From assembly GCF_023898315.1 (NCBI RefSeq), contig NC_064614.1, forward strand, positions 1,049,048,432-1,049,112,431: a stretch of 64,000 nucleotides of DNA. The letters run 5' to 3'. The position numbers and the translations under genes were made by a program. Origin of the DNA: Schistocerca nitens (lineage: Eukaryota > Arthropoda > Insecta > Orthoptera > Acrididae). The notes beneath the pieces are model-generated. The model made no database searches. It was not told the origin of the DNA and worked only from the letters and a program-made list of their open reading frames with translations. Of the stretch, positions 11,700 to 23,607 are shown piece after piece. Every line of letters starts with the position of its first letter. Positions within the stretch are counted from its first letter, which is position 1.

Positions 11700-12330
11700 T
11701 AAGTTTATTTCACGAAAAAGTAACAATATAATAAAATCGAGGCTATCATCTTCTGCTGGTGAGCGAGAGACCCGAGCATCATATTTATATCCGTCATGAT
11801 CTTATTCAGTATACTTATCGGAACTAGGATTTTTAGGGACGCATCGTTTTGGGGTACATTAAAGGTCTTCGTAAAGATACAACAGTGCGAAATTTTGCCT
11901 CTAGTAGAGAGATACACATTTTTTCACGCCCTTTTTCCCTTTTTTGGGACCTTCATCCCTTTTTCCACAGTCCCCTTTTTTCCCTTCTTTATTTCAGTGT
12001 AGCTTTTCAGTAACCTTGATCGCATTTTATTATTTATAAGAGAAATAGCTTGGGAGATTAATTCCATTTCTATGTGGTTACAAATCAGTATAGAATATTT
12101 AACTCTCAATTAACGTCTCCTCATCTTGCAATAAATCGTAAGCCTTCCTCTTTCAGTGAACACAGGACAGATAGCACGTCTTCAACAATTGAAAATAATT
12201 ATATGTAGGACGTATCCTCTTTCTCTCACTTCTGCGCTATAAACAGGCTGCGACAGTACAAATGGCAATGAATGTCTTTCATTCTATCCTTTTCATTTCA
12301 CCACAACCAATGGCCTGCTGTTCCTGAATT
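11700..12330. other. No gene recognised; C/T-rich patch
   Basis: A pyrimidine-rich patch with repeated CCCTTTTT blocks lies at 11928-11995. The rest is AT-rich. Small frames on both strands carry no motif. Confidence 0.4.
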
Positions 12331-12359
12331 AAAGTTTGTTGCGTAACGAGTATGTATTA

Positions 12360-13690
12360 GTAGATCTTATCATGCCGAAGGTGTCCAGTGCCCGATTTTT
12401 TGTACTGACTCAGGAATTCAAACAAGATTCCATAGAAACTGATGGTACTGTTACGCAGTGTACTATTTCCGATCCAGGAATTTTGTTAGACGAAAAACAC
12501 CAGCGAAATTCCATCAAAAAACACATTCGCAGCTCTAAGCAGTAAAAGAACAAGACTCTTGAAACAAGAAAATCACGGCAATGACTATTACGAAATGCAT
12601 TTGAACAGTGTTATTCAAAAGGCCAAAATCTGAAGGAATTCAGCATCTTTTTGTGTGCAGCTCTTAACACAAGCAGGAATTCCACTCAGTTAGGTGAACC
12701 ATCCATCCTTCAAGGGATTTGTTCGAAAATGCACAACGATGTAAATGACTGATGAGAGTTTTACAAGAAAAAACTGCATGCAGCCAGTTTACCATGAATC
12801 CACACAAAGGATCTAGGAGAAAGTGTCTGATTGCGATACGGGAATCTTTCTGGATAAAACCATAGACTCAATGGAAATATATGTTTTGAGCATTTTAGTT
12901 TTTCCCTAAGCAAGAGAGATAGTTAAGCCCCCGTTTTTAAAAATGTAGGAGTTGCGAAACCAAGACCAGTACAGTAGCGCAGAATTTCGTAGACTTCCTT
13001 CAAAAGCTATGGCCTAGTTACATCGAATTTGAAAACGTTTTTACGGTGGTTACGGACAGGGCTTCAAAAATGGTTTCAGCTGTTAACCAACTGAAAGCTC
13101 TGTTCCGTAGGTGGAAGAATGTGACTTGCTTGGTCCATTCCCTTCACAAGGTTTTTTTCAATCTATAGGAAACGCCTACGATTAATCTCTGCCCTGAAGA
13201 AGATTCAAGTGAAAGCTTCGAATCGTATTGTTGCCTATATGGAAATAATTATCTACCCCTTCAAGATTTCCTGGTCAATACTTGCTGGGCTCTTGAGTTG
13301 AGTGCGCTGTAATGTTGTGTGAGAATTTTGACAAGGTGAGAGTCTATGGTTTCTTTTGATCCAGCTGACGCAGGCGCAATTTCCGAGGCACAGAAACATC
13401 TGCTACGGGAGAAATCATGTAATCTACAGACATAACTACTTTGCGCCCAGAGTTAAGAACTACTTTGCGCCCAGAGTTAAAAGTACCTGCCAGCAGCTGT
13501 TAAGCGATTAGAAATACAAGGTCTTGAAAACGAAGAACAATGGGATATTTTTACTTCCGTGAGGGAGCAGTTACATGGCTTTGCCAAAGACAGACTTGAT
13601 AGTAGTCTTCAGAAGGATCTGAATGGCACCTCAACAGATGTGGAAGATTCCTCAATATCCCATGTTTGCGTTACTGGTTTCTGTGGATGT
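12360..13690 (+). pseudogene. hAT-type transposase, degenerate
   Basis: Begins MPKVSSARFFVLTQEF (12373), a start typical of a group of insect hAT transposases. Later segments in shifting frames read LGEPSILQGICSKMHNDV (12690-12745), VVTDRASKMVSAVNQLKALF (13045-13105), VTCLVHSLHKVFF (13120-13158; compare the CLAHxLHRV block of hAT DDE domains) and an AGAISEAQKHLL segment (13370-13410). The VTD motif corresponds to the second catalytic Asp region. Multiple stops and frameshifts make it non-functional. No terminal inverted repeats or 8-bp target duplication could be identified. Confidence 0.65.
13434..13481 (+). repeat. 24-bp direct tandem duplication in the hAT remnant
   Basis: The unit starting AACTACTTTGCGCCCAGAG occurs at 13434-13457 and again at 13458-13481 with one terminal mismatch. 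The length is a multiple of three, so it added eight codons without shifting the already broken frame. Confidence 0.9.
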
Positions 13691-14865
13691 CAAAGGAGGC
13701 TTTAGCACCTAAAAAGAAATTCTTTCTTCTAACAAAAACATAATTACTTTTAAAAATGTGGAAATGCTTAATATCTTGAAGTATAACAGATATGTTTTTT
13801 CTTTTTCTAATGGGTGATGATTTGATGTACTCGTTTGTAATTCAATAAAGTAGACTAGGGGAAAGAAAATCTTTGAATTAGTTGAGTATGTCAGCACTTT
13901 TTGTCCCTTTTTGCCGTTATTTTAGCACCGTTCGCTTCCTATTTCCACACGAAATTTGCATCTAAAAATCCTTATTCTGTTTGTTATTAATGTGGTATAC
14001 CGTTCTCAACCGTCTAACCAAATACAGATCATCCAACACCGTTCTATTTGAACAAAAGATCTATGAGAGCGAAGGATATGTTTGACCTCGTTCCGATTGG
14101 AAAAACTTTCACCTACCAGACACAGAAAATCTGACGGGTGATCCGGGGAACAAATGGTTACTTGGCACTTTCCGCTACAGCATCTACATGGAAAACCTTA
14201 CAAACTGCTGATTATAGATTAAACGTACTTAAAAACAAACAAAAAACACAGAATTTGTCTCTATGTTGGCGTGTACGTTTAACGCAAATTTAGACACATT
14301 AGAAACACATGATGTGCAGAAAAACGGCAAATATGATACCCATACCAGTAACAATACCATTGGAGAGCGGTTCACAACCTCCTCCTAGCTTCAATCTGCT
14401 AGTATGTCTCACCTAATTTTCAAAATTCCACAGACGCTTCAGTCATAAACGTCCTACTCCTGGTAGACAGGATATGGTGGAAAACAGCTTTGTGGAAGAC
14501 TTATGTTCATTATTGGAGTCAATTGCAACTACCCAGCACTGTGTTTACTATAAAGAAATTTACTTGTGGATTAAAGCTGTGTGACGGCCGGGGCATACTA
14601 ACAGGGAAAATTGCTTGATAGAATGATGTCCGTGAAAAGCTAGCGTCGGTATTCGAGTCCTTAACAAGCACACAGTTTCTGTATATTAAAATTAGTCAGG
14701 GGTGAAAAGGTACCAGCTAAGTAATTCCGACATTGCGCTGTGTACCCGAAGGCAAACTGAAGAAACGTGTCTCCCAAACATTTCGGTACCTATATGAAGC
14801 CATTCTCGTTGTACGGCTGTAATGAATCGATACCTTAATTAGCACAGTGCGTGGCTTGTGTAAAG
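13690..14865. other. No gene recognised
   Basis: AT-rich sequence downstream of the hAT remnant. It may include that element's 3' end. No supported gene. Confidence 0.4.
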
Positions 14866-14869
14866 TAAA

Positions 14870-15790
14870 CCGGCTCGTTATGTTCGTCTGCGATATCCAG
14901 GAAGCATTGGATACCGACGCCCGGGTTGATGCTGTGTTCCTTGACTTCCGGAAGACGTTTGACACGGTTCCGCACTGCAGTCTAATCACCAAAATACAAG
15001 TAAATAGAATGTCATAACAACTGAGAGATTGGATTGAAGAGTTCGTAGGACAAATCTCACAGAATGTCATTCTTAAAGGGGAGAAATCTTCATACTTCCG
15101 CTGTATCGTAAAGGAATGTTGTTCGACCGTCATTTGGCACAATACATATAAACGACCCAGTGCGTAACTTTCGAAGTTCCATGACGCTTTTCGTAGATAA
15201 TGGTGATTTAAACAGGTAAGTCACAACCTTAGAAAACTATAGCGAAATGTACAAAATCCTGGGGATGACCAGACACTTTGTGCAGGAATTGACTGAAACG
15301 TCCATTACTGTATGACTACACGACTACGGAACAATCACTGGAAGCAGCCACAACCACAAAACATCCAGGAGTATGTTAGGAAGCGATTTACAGGAGATTA
15401 CAGAAGTAAACTAAGCATGGGTAAGACAGATCCCAGACTGAGATTCTTTGGAAGTATCCTCAAGAAGCGTAATCCACCCACAAAGGACATGTCACACAAA
15501 ACCTTCATTTGACTAGTACTTGTATATTGCTCATTAATCAGAGATCCACGCCAAATAGGACTGATAGAGGAAACAGGGAAGATCCAAAGAAGAGCAGTGC
15601 GATTCGTCACAAGTCGTTAGTAAGCGCGGAAACGTCACGGAAATGCTCATACAGCTCCAGTGGCAGACGCTATAATAGGTGTTCTTCATCACGGTGTAGT
15701 CACACTTAAAATTCCGAGAACGTACGTTGCTAAAATGGACGAGGTTCCTTGCGCAGTATAAATGTAGGTATAAAGACGGAGATCATGAAG
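14870..15790 (+). pseudogene. CR1-like non-LTR RT fragment
   Basis: Plus-strand segments in several frames match the same RT family as 29257-30460: DAVFLDFRKTFDTVPHCSLITK (14928-14995, RT motif A region), LRDWIEEFVG (15021-15050), a LFVDNGD block at 15187 where the catalytic FADD would be, KTDPRLRFFGSILKK (15423-15470; compare KADSRLRFIGRIL), PRQIGLIEETGKIQRRAVRFVTS (15548-15615) and a short tail. The catalytic box is altered and stops are frequent. The copy is 5'-truncated and inactive. Confidence 0.75.
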
Positions 15791-16045
15791 AGTAGTCGAA
15801 GAGGCCTTAATGACTAGCTTAACATCAAAATTATGGGACAATACACCTGCGACTGATGTGAAATAGTTCTCTCATGTAGATTGCAATACACAGGGTGACC
15901 GAAACAAGGAAAACAACAGAATAAACTGGACTAGACAGAGGAAAAGTGAGAGAAATATTTAATTAACAAAAAATATGTTGTGCATTGTAAGAATTTACCT
16001 CGGGAGAGACATTACAAATGCGATGGCACAACATGGTCAGTAACT

Positions 16046-16254
16046 TTAAATTTTCATTCATAAATATCAGCGTTTGCAGTTACTGTTGCGGCCTTGTTAA
16101 CATTACCGTATTGAATATGTTTAATGATTTCGTATTTTCCAAGTAGATGTATCAGGAAATTATACTCGCATTGCTTGAATACAAAGCGACCTTCAAACAG
16201 TAACGGTGCTCAATAATCACCAGAGTCTGATACATCGAAAGAATATAACAGCGG

Positions 16255-16313
<59 letters not shown>

Positions 16314-16480
16314 CTGTTATATTTTTCCATGTTTGAAGGTCGCTTTGTCTTCAAGCAATGTATAATTTCCTGATACATCTACTTGGAAAATACGAAATCA
16401 TTAAACATATTCAATACGGTAATGTTAACAAGTCCGCTACAGTAACTGCAAACGCCGATATTTATGAATGAAAATTTTAT
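16046..16480. repeat. Long imperfect inverted repeat centred on (TA)n
   Basis: The left arm (16046-16256) and right arm (16311-16480) are reverse complements over about 170 bp with few mismatches. Both contain CGTATTTTCCAAGTAGATG in opposite orientation. The left arm holds an extra segment of about 47 bp (16198-16244) missing from the right arm. The centre is a (TA)n run. No ORF and no recognised transposon ends. It can form a large hairpin. Confidence 0.85.
16257..16310. repeat. (TA)n microsatellite
   Basis: Uninterrupted alternating TA of about 54 bp at the centre of the inverted repeat. Confidence 0.95.
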
Positions 16481-16489
16481 TACTTCACA

Positions 16490-17371
16490 AGAACATTTAT
16501 AATACAGGGATATCGACAGCAAACTTCGTACATCGAATGTTGAAACAGAAGTGAATCATAGGAAGAGTAAGTCTCCACTTCTTTCCAAAATCATTTGTTT
16601 ATTCAGAAATGTGAACGTGGTTTTCCTCGCGGAGGTTACCTTTTTACGTCCCGTACATACAGTCTTGAATTTTTATTTAACATATGTTAGTTAATCATTG
16701 ACATTACATACACATTACTCTTTACACAAGAGCTTTTACGATCTGAAGGTGTCTTCATAAAAAAGTTAAGAATAAAACGTCTTACAGAGGGGCGAATCGA
16801 TGCGCAACTGGAGCAGCAGTAATCAAGTGCCACTAATGAGACTGTCTGATTTTTAATCTCTGAAAAGACGAATTTCGAGATCGGTGAAATGCCGCAGTGC
16901 GCGTTGTGTGTTTCAGTCTCTCTTGTTGCACGCCACACAGAAGAGGGAACGGTGAATCGTAAAGGTAACGCAGAGTTGGGACGTTAACAAATTTGTGCGC
17001 ACGGTACCTCGTCTAATTTGGCTTCATTTGCGCCCATTTTTCTCAAGCGCTCCCGGCGAATTTTAATGCGCCTATTCAGTGGAATGCCGGAAGGCTGAAT
17101 TGGGACTGTAATACATAACTCACCCCCTGCTGAGAGGCATCAACTTGGCGCCAGGTGTAACCACTATGGCTCTGCATAGGGGAGTAGAGGCAGGGTCAGA
17201 CACGAATTTGTAACATTCTCTCGCTCTGCTCCGTGTTGACATCCAACCAAAAACATTTGGAATTATACCAATACTAAAATATGGTGTCGCCCCCATCCTA
17301 ATAATATAAGTCTAACGACTGGATGACCGTTAGCAAATTTTCATGGCAATAAACCTGCTCATTAATTCATG
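16490..17371. other. No gene recognised
   Basis: AT-rich to neutral sequence. The minus-strand frame 16938-16687 has no known motif. Confidence 0.4.
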
Positions 17372-18894
17372 TACACTCTAAGACAAAAAAAAAACGACGC
17401 ACCACGAAGGAATTATCCAAATTGGTCGCCGGCCGTTGTGGCCGAGCGGTTGTAGGCGCTTCAGTCTGGAACCACGAGACCGCTACGGTCGCAGGTTCGA
17501 ATCCTGCCTCGGGCATGGATGTGTGTGATATCCTTAGGTTAGTTACGTTTAAGTAGTTCTACGTTCTAGGGGACTGATGACCTCAGATGTTAAGACCCAT
17601 AGTGCTCAGACCCATTGGATTGGACCGAATGGGTCGGAAATCGGTAGAAGTGATATACATGTACAAACAAACAAATGATTGCAATTTCAGAAAAAATGGA
17701 TGCTTTATTTAAGAGAAAGTGCTTCATAAATTGAGCAAGTCTATAAGGCGCTGGTCCACCTCTGGTTCTTATTCAAGCAGTTATTCGGCTTGGCATTGAT
17801 TGATAAACTCGTTTGATGTCCTCCTGAGAGATATCGTGTAAATTCTTTCCAATTTCAGCGTTAGTTGGTCAAAATCCCGAGATGGTTGGAGGACTCTGCC
17901 CATAATGCTCCAAACGTTCTCAGTTGGGGAGAGATTCTGTGACCTTTCTGGCCAAAGTATGGTTTGGAGACCACAAAGACAAGCAGTAGAAACTCTCGCC
18001 ATGTGCGGAAGGCACAGTAAGCCTGGCTTGCCATGAAGGGCAACAAAACGGGCCGGAGAATACCCTCGACGTACCGCTGTTCTGTAAGGATGCGGCGGAT
18101 GAAAACCAAAGGGGTCCTGTTATGAAACGAAATGGCATTCCAGACCACCTTTCCTGGCTGCCGGGCCGTATGGCGGGCGGCAGTCATGTTGGTATCCCAC
18201 CACAGTCTGGGGCGTCACCAGCCACGAATCCACTGCTCATAAGGGCTCAGTTCGAAGTGGAACTCATCACTGAAGACAATTCTACTTCATTCAATGAGAT
18301 TCCAGGGCCGAAGACGTATCTGGAGATGCCCTGGAAAGTAGTGGGATACCAACTGACTGTCGCCCGCCATACTTCCCGATAAACCAGGAGCGATGGTCTG
18401 GAGGTGCCATTTCATTTCATTCCAGGAACACTTTGGTTCTCATCCACAGCACCCTTCAGCATAACAGTGTGCAAGCGATATGTTACGGCTCGTTCTGTTG
18501 CCCTTCTTGGCAAACCCCATGTTGGCCAGCAAGGTAGCCGGACGTCTTCCCAATTGAGATCGTCTGGAGCATTGTGGGCAGGGCGGTCCAACTAGCTCCA
18601 GATTCTGACCGTCTAACCCACCATTAATTGGAAAGAATTTTACACCGTATCACTCCGGAGGCCATCCAATAACTCTTTCAAACAGTGCCAAGCGGAATAA
18701 CAGTTTGCTAAAAGTGAAAGAGATGGACCAACACGTTATGGGCTTGCTCAATTTCTGAATCTCTTTCCCTTCTATAAATTACATAATTTCTCTGAAATTG
18801 CAATAAATTGCGTTTGTCTCTACACGTTCATCGCATTTACCGATTTCCATCCCATTCGGATAATTACTTCATGGTGCGCTTTTTTTTTTATCCG
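17372..18894 (-). mobile_element. Tc1-like transposon, degenerate, with nested SINE
   Basis: Long terminal inverted repeats of about 200 bp: the left begins CACTCTAAGAC followed by a poly-A run and ends matching ATTGAGCAAG (17735), and the right is its diverged reverse complement ending near 18894 beside a TA. On the minus strand, transposase pieces at 18187-17781 read NAISFHNRTPLVFIRRIL, QRYVEGILRPVLLPF, a SQNLSPTENVWSIMGR block (compare SPDLNPIEHVWD) and a C-terminal helix. The DNA-binding half (toward 18640) is badly decayed. A SINE at 17428-17622 sits inside the left terminal repeat. Confidence 0.8.
17428..17622 (+). mobile_element. tRNA-derived SINE, full length, in Tc1 left repeat
   Basis: A box region GTGGCCGAGCGGTTGTAGGC and B box AGGTTCGAATCCTGCC are followed by CTCGGGCATGGATGTGTGTG and a tRNA-unrelated body ending near a CAGTGCTCAGA-type block. 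The tRNA-like head resembles a Leu/Ser-class tRNA. Flanks TCCAAATTGGTC and ACCGAATGGGTC look like a worn target duplication of about 12 bp. Confidence 0.85.
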
Positions 18895-19277
18895 TAACCT
18901 AATATTTCAGCACTTAAATTTTAATTGTTTGTATTTCATTTTTTTTCGAGTAGCAAAGGAAAACTATTATTACTAACTTAAAAACGTGGGCGGGAATAAG
19001 AAACGCTCTATCGTGCTTTTACGAATAATTTCTTATGTTATAAATTTTAGTTTCAAAGTGATAATGCTTTAATTTTTATTGTACCTACAATGTCCTTCGT
19101 TGTTGTCTGAACGTATCTCGACAGGAATCATATTCATGTGTTCTTTGCAGTAGCATATTCCTCCTGCAAGATTCGGCACCATCTCCTACTACAATGTTAT
19201 CTGCGCCAAAGATGCTAATACATGATTCTGAATGTATAGATGGAAGGACTCGGAAAATAAATCAGAAATGAAAGCCT

Positions 19278-19474
19278 GAACGGTGGCCGAGCGGTTCTAG
19301 GCGCTTCGGCCTGGAACCGCGCGACTGCTACAGTCGCAGGTTCGAATCCTGCCTCGGGCATGGATGTGTGTGATGTCCTTAGGTTAGTTAGGTTTAAGTA
19401 GTTCTAAATTCTAGGGTACTGATGACCTCAGATGCTATGTCCCATAGTGCTCAGAGCTATTTGAACCATTTTTT
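19278..19474 (+). mobile_element. tRNA-derived SINE, full length
   Basis: Same family as 17428-17622, with intact A box, B box (GGTTCGAATCCTGCCTCGGG) and 3' end TTTGAACCA followed by T7. Flanked by a 9-bp direct repeat TGAAAGCCT at 19269-19277 and 19475-19483. Confidence 0.9.
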
Positions 19475-19483
19475 TGAAAGCCT

Positions 19484-20020
19484 CAATTACATATTTCACA
19501 CATGCACATTGAAACCGTAAAACATATAGCAAATCTAGATTGGAAAATTAGTTTAGCTTTGTGTTTCAGTAGAATCTAGTAGTGTAACTAAATCAACAAA
19601 CCGGGTTTACTCATCTCTAGACGTTATCCTCTCACAAGCCACCAAGGTTACACCTACAATAGAAACACTCTGAAATCATTAGACATTATAAAATCGTGGG
19701 CGACCAACCTTGCTAGTTTAAGTTTTGCATCGGAATAATCAGTGTTCGTTGCCTGGCTTTCTTTCTGCTTATTTGAAACACTGACGAAATTATTTTTTAT
19801 ACGGTTAGCATATCAGAATGCTGAAATTATTTCGAGTGCCAAGTACGGGAATATTACAGATAGCGCCTAAATTTTGTGTCTACAGGTACGACCGCTACGG
19901 CAGTTTCTCACGGACTGCCTCGTGCAGCAAGTGCTATGCCCCACCCTTGCGATGAACGATAATCAGTTGGAGTATTGAGTATGAAAACGTACTCTACTAT
20001 AACGTTAAAGTATTTATGAC

Positions 20021-20027
<7 letters not shown>
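19484..20027. other. No gene recognised
   Basis: AT-rich spacer between a SINE and the (TA)n run. Nothing supported. Confidence 0.4.

Positions 20028-20075
<48 letters not shown>
20028..20075. repeat. (TA)n microsatellite, left half
   Basis: About 48 bp of alternating TA immediately left of the Tc1 element. It continues on the other side at 21492-21553. Confidence 0.95.
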
Positions 20076-20076
<1 letters not shown>

Positions 20077-21488
20077 TCCTGGAAATTGAAATAAGAACAC
20101 TGTGAATTCATTGTCCCAGGAAGGGGAAACTTTATTGACACATTCCTGGGGTCAGATACATCACATGATCACACTGACAGAACCACAGGCACATAGACAC
20201 AGGCAACAGAGCATGCACAATGTCGGCACTAGTACAGTGTATATCCACCTTTCGCAGCAATGCAGGCTGCTATTCTCCCATGGAGACGATCGTAGAGATG
20301 CTGGATGTAGTCCTGTGGAACGGCTTGCCATGCCATTTCCACCTGGCGCCTCAGTTGGACCAGCGTTCCTGCTGGACGTGCAGACCGCGTGAGACGACGC
20401 TTCATCCAGTCCCAAACATGCTCAATGGGGGACAGATCCGGAGATCTTGCTGGCCAGGGTAGTTGACTTACACCTTCTAGACCACGTTGGGTGGCACGGG
20501 ATACATGCGGACGTGCATTGTCCTGTTGGAACAGCAAGTTCCCTTGCCCGTCTAGGAATGGTAGAACGATGGGTTCGATGACGGTTTGGATGTACCGTGC
20601 ACTATTCAGTGTCCCCTCGACGATCACCAGTGGTGTACGGCCAGTGTAGGAGATCGCTCCCCACACCATGATGCCGGGTGTTGGCCCTGTGTGCCTCGGT
20701 CGTATGCAGTCCTGATTGTGGCGCTCACCTGCACGGCGCCAAACACGCATACGACCATCATTGGCACCAAGGCAGAAGCGACTCTCATCGCTGAAGACGA
20801 CACGTCTCCATTCGTCCCTCTATTCACGCCTGTCGCGACACCACTGGAGGCGGGCTGCACGATGTTGGGGCGTGAGCGGAAGACGGCCTAACGGTGTGCG
20901 GGACCGTAGCCCAGCTTCATGGAGACGGTTGCGAATGGTCCTCGCCGATACCCCAGGAACAACAGTGTCCCTAATTTGCTGGGAAGTGGCGGTGCGGTCC
21001 CCTACGGCACTGCGTAGGATCCTACGGTCTTGGCGTGCATCCGTGCGTCGCTGCGGTCCGGTCCCAGGTCGACGGGCACGTGCACCTTCCGCCGACCACT
21101 GGCGACAACATCGATGTACTGTGGAGACCTCACGCTCCACGTGTTGAGCAATTCGGCGGTACGTCCATCCGGCCTCCCGCATTCCCACTATACGCCCTCG
21201 CTCAAAGTCCGTCAACTGCACATACGGTTCACGTCCACGCTGTCGCGGCATGCTACCAGTGTTAACGACTGCGATGGAGCTCCGTATGCCACGGCAGACT
21301 GGCTGACACTGACGACGGCGGTGCACAAATGCTGCGCAGCTAGCGCCATTCGACGGCCAACACCGCGGTTCCTGGTGTGTCCGCTGTGCCGTGCGTGTGA
21401 TCATTGCTTGTACAGCCCTCTCGCAGTGTCCGGAGCAAGTATGGTGGGTCTGACACACCGGTGTCAATGTGTTCTTTTTTCCATTTCC

Positions 21489-21491
<3 letters not shown>
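20076..21491 (-). mobile_element. Tc1-like transposon, nearly complete
   Basis: About 1.4 kb, with terminal repeats reading inward CTCCTGGAAATTGAAATAAG (left) and CCTGGAAATGGAAAAAAG (right, reverse complement). Both ends abut (TA)n, consistent with insertion at a TA. It encodes one transposase on the minus strand. It is much better preserved than the other DNA transposons in this window. Confidence 0.9.
20229..21251 (-). pseudogene. Tc1-family transposase, one premature stop
   Basis: A 340-codon frame starting at ATG 21251 (MPRQRGREPYVQLTDFERG) and ending at TAG 20229, the usual length for Tc1 transposases. Residues about 10-110 form the paired helix-turn-helix DNA-binding region (GRIVGMREAGWTYRRIAQHV; SARTIRNRLHEAGLRSRTP). 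The catalytic domain has VFSDESRF (first Asp), FQQDNARPHVSRATQ (second Asp) and SPDLSPIEHVWDWMKRRL (third acidic residue), a DD34-type set. The only break is a TAG at 20820-20822 (codon 144), just before the first catalytic block; no frameshift is seen. This suggests a fairly recent copy, inactive unless the stop is suppressed or is a sequencing error. Confidence 0.9.

Positions 21492-21553
<62 letters not shown>
21492..21553. repeat. (TA)n microsatellite, right half
   Basis: About 62 bp of alternating TA directly right of the Tc1 element. Confidence 0.95.
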
Positions 21554-21554
<1 letters not shown>

Positions 21555-21556
<2 letters not shown>

Positions 21557-23607
21557 CACTGGAAACTCTTCTTGGAACATTGGTTGTATTAATAATCATT
21601 TAGATAACATTTACTGTTAGTTGTTTTCTTGATGTTCGTAACAAGCAACGTCAATTTAACATCTTCGTGGGTTATCGCCCGAGTAACGGTGTCGTCTCGA
21701 AACAACTATAGACAACTTTTCTACGCGTCAACATCAAGGCAGGTCACTTCCCTTGGAGATCACGAGAAGTAAACTTTTCGAAAGGTTACTTGAATGCGGC
21801 GTTTGGTACTCTGCTCATAAGTCAATAACATTCTTGATATTGAGGTGTTACAATTTGTAAAGAGGATTGTACACTTTGTACTCAGGTGCACTTCTTAATA
21901 AACTAGTCCAGAATTGATTCTGTAAATTCGTTGCTGCAGCCAACAGCGCATTTAATCTTACCTCATACATGAGCATGCATCGAATTATGATATCAGTCGA
22001 TGACACGGTGTACGTAGACATCGTGTCTTTACCATGAGTGATCTAAAGATTGTTATTCAGCACACTAAACTAGAAATGATTTGTACACGATTTTGCGATC
22101 AAAACAGTTAAAATACTTTGTAAATTTTTTAAAAATGTTTTGAGAAAAAAACTAGATCATTTTAAGTTATGCGAGAGAAGATCCATTCTCACATAAATTC
22201 CAACTGTCACCATTGATGGTGCAATGTTACACACGGGCCAACCCTGCTATGCTACAATGTTGTAGTATTGTTGGTATTATCAATGCTTATAACGAAAATC
22301 GGTAATACTTTGTGCATGGAATCATGAGCTTTCAAGGAGTGGGCATTTGGATCAGGGTGATCGAATAAATAAGAAAAATGTCAATTGCCAAAATGAAACC
22401 CTGAAGGTTCAAAGAAGATTTAGATGCCAAAAGTTTGTACAACCCATCAAAATCTGCATTTGGAATGCTTACAACTTTCAGCAGACATGGACTAAAAAGC
22501 ATCGAAGACCATATCCGGATATAGCATCATGCTGAGAAAGGTAGCCATATAAATCTACTCGAAGGAATAGAAATATATGTGCATCAAAGCAAATCACAGT
22601 ATCACCTCAGTGAACAGACAGAGTTAGCCAACGCAACCTCTAAAAAATTTCACTCACTTACTTTCTAATTTAAAACATGAATAAACATACTTCCTTTGAC
22701 ATAATATGTAGTCAGTAATCCAATGCAAACACTACACTAAAATGTAGCAGCTTGCTCAGTCACGCATTAATACAACTGTTACATTAATTTAAATTTTTGC
22801 TATCCATCATATGTTAATACAATTTCTACTGCTGTGATATTTATTTATTTCTCACCACTCATTTTGTTCCTTGTGTAAACCATAATATTTACGTAATATC
22901 ATTTAAGTAAGTTTTCGTAACTGACTGCTACATTTGTTGACTTTATTTGTAATTAATGCTCATTAAATGTTAAAGCATATAATATAACTTTTTTAAGTTT
23001 CTGAGAGAGAATGTCTTTGGAATTATTGTATTTGTAATATCACCATCTTTGTGTACATTTTCCCATGTGGCAAAAACTTTTAAGTGTGTGTGTGTGGTGC
23101 TTTACGCAATGCGCTTGTACACTAATCAAATAAGTGCTGCATATACTCTACTGCATTTCCTGAATACAAGCCAAGCAACAGTCCAACAAAATGACTCAGT
23201 AGTTTAGGCGTAAGTAAAATATAGCTACAACAACTCAGTCTTAAATATTTGTTTAAATTGTGTTCGTTATGAAAGGTAGTTGCCCTTAAATACGTCGTTT
23301 CTAACTTTTTACTTTATGGAACCACCATTCCAAGAATCTTTCACCACAAGGGGTAATAAAAAGCTAAAAACTTATGTTAACTTCAACAAATGTGTGGCTT
23401 GGTGTGAAGAGCTTTCTGAAGATAAACCTGTAGGTTCGAAACCGTTTACGGCGATATTTGTGCAACTAGCATTGTGAATAGTGACTGGCTGCAGTCTTCT
23501 TCTTTGAAACAGTCAACCTATATTCTGTAAGCAGCCACGGTCTCAAAAAGTCAGTTTTCTACAAAATAGAATGAACCCCGAAGGGTTTATTTCAGAAAAA
23601 GGGATAT
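21555..23607. other. No gene recognised
   Basis: Two kilobases of AT-rich DNA. Short plus-strand frames at 22347-22535 and 23280-23477 have no known motif. A (GT)n stretch lies near 23083. Nothing identified. Confidence 0.4.

Noticed and set aside
13180-13225. CCTGAAGAAGATTCAAGTGAAAG as another hammerhead-like core
   Set aside because: No stem of useful length between the two boxes; likely chance within the hAT remnant.
17440-17520. tRNA genes at the SINE heads (also 19290, 34170, 37335, 45065)
   Set aside because: A and B boxes are present, but the cloverleaf is incomplete and each is followed by the SINE body and flanked by target duplications.
21404-21599. Frames with long YIYIYI runs beside the Tc1 element, and similar at 19908-20141 and 31712-32083
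   Set aside because: They are translations of (TA)n microsatellites.
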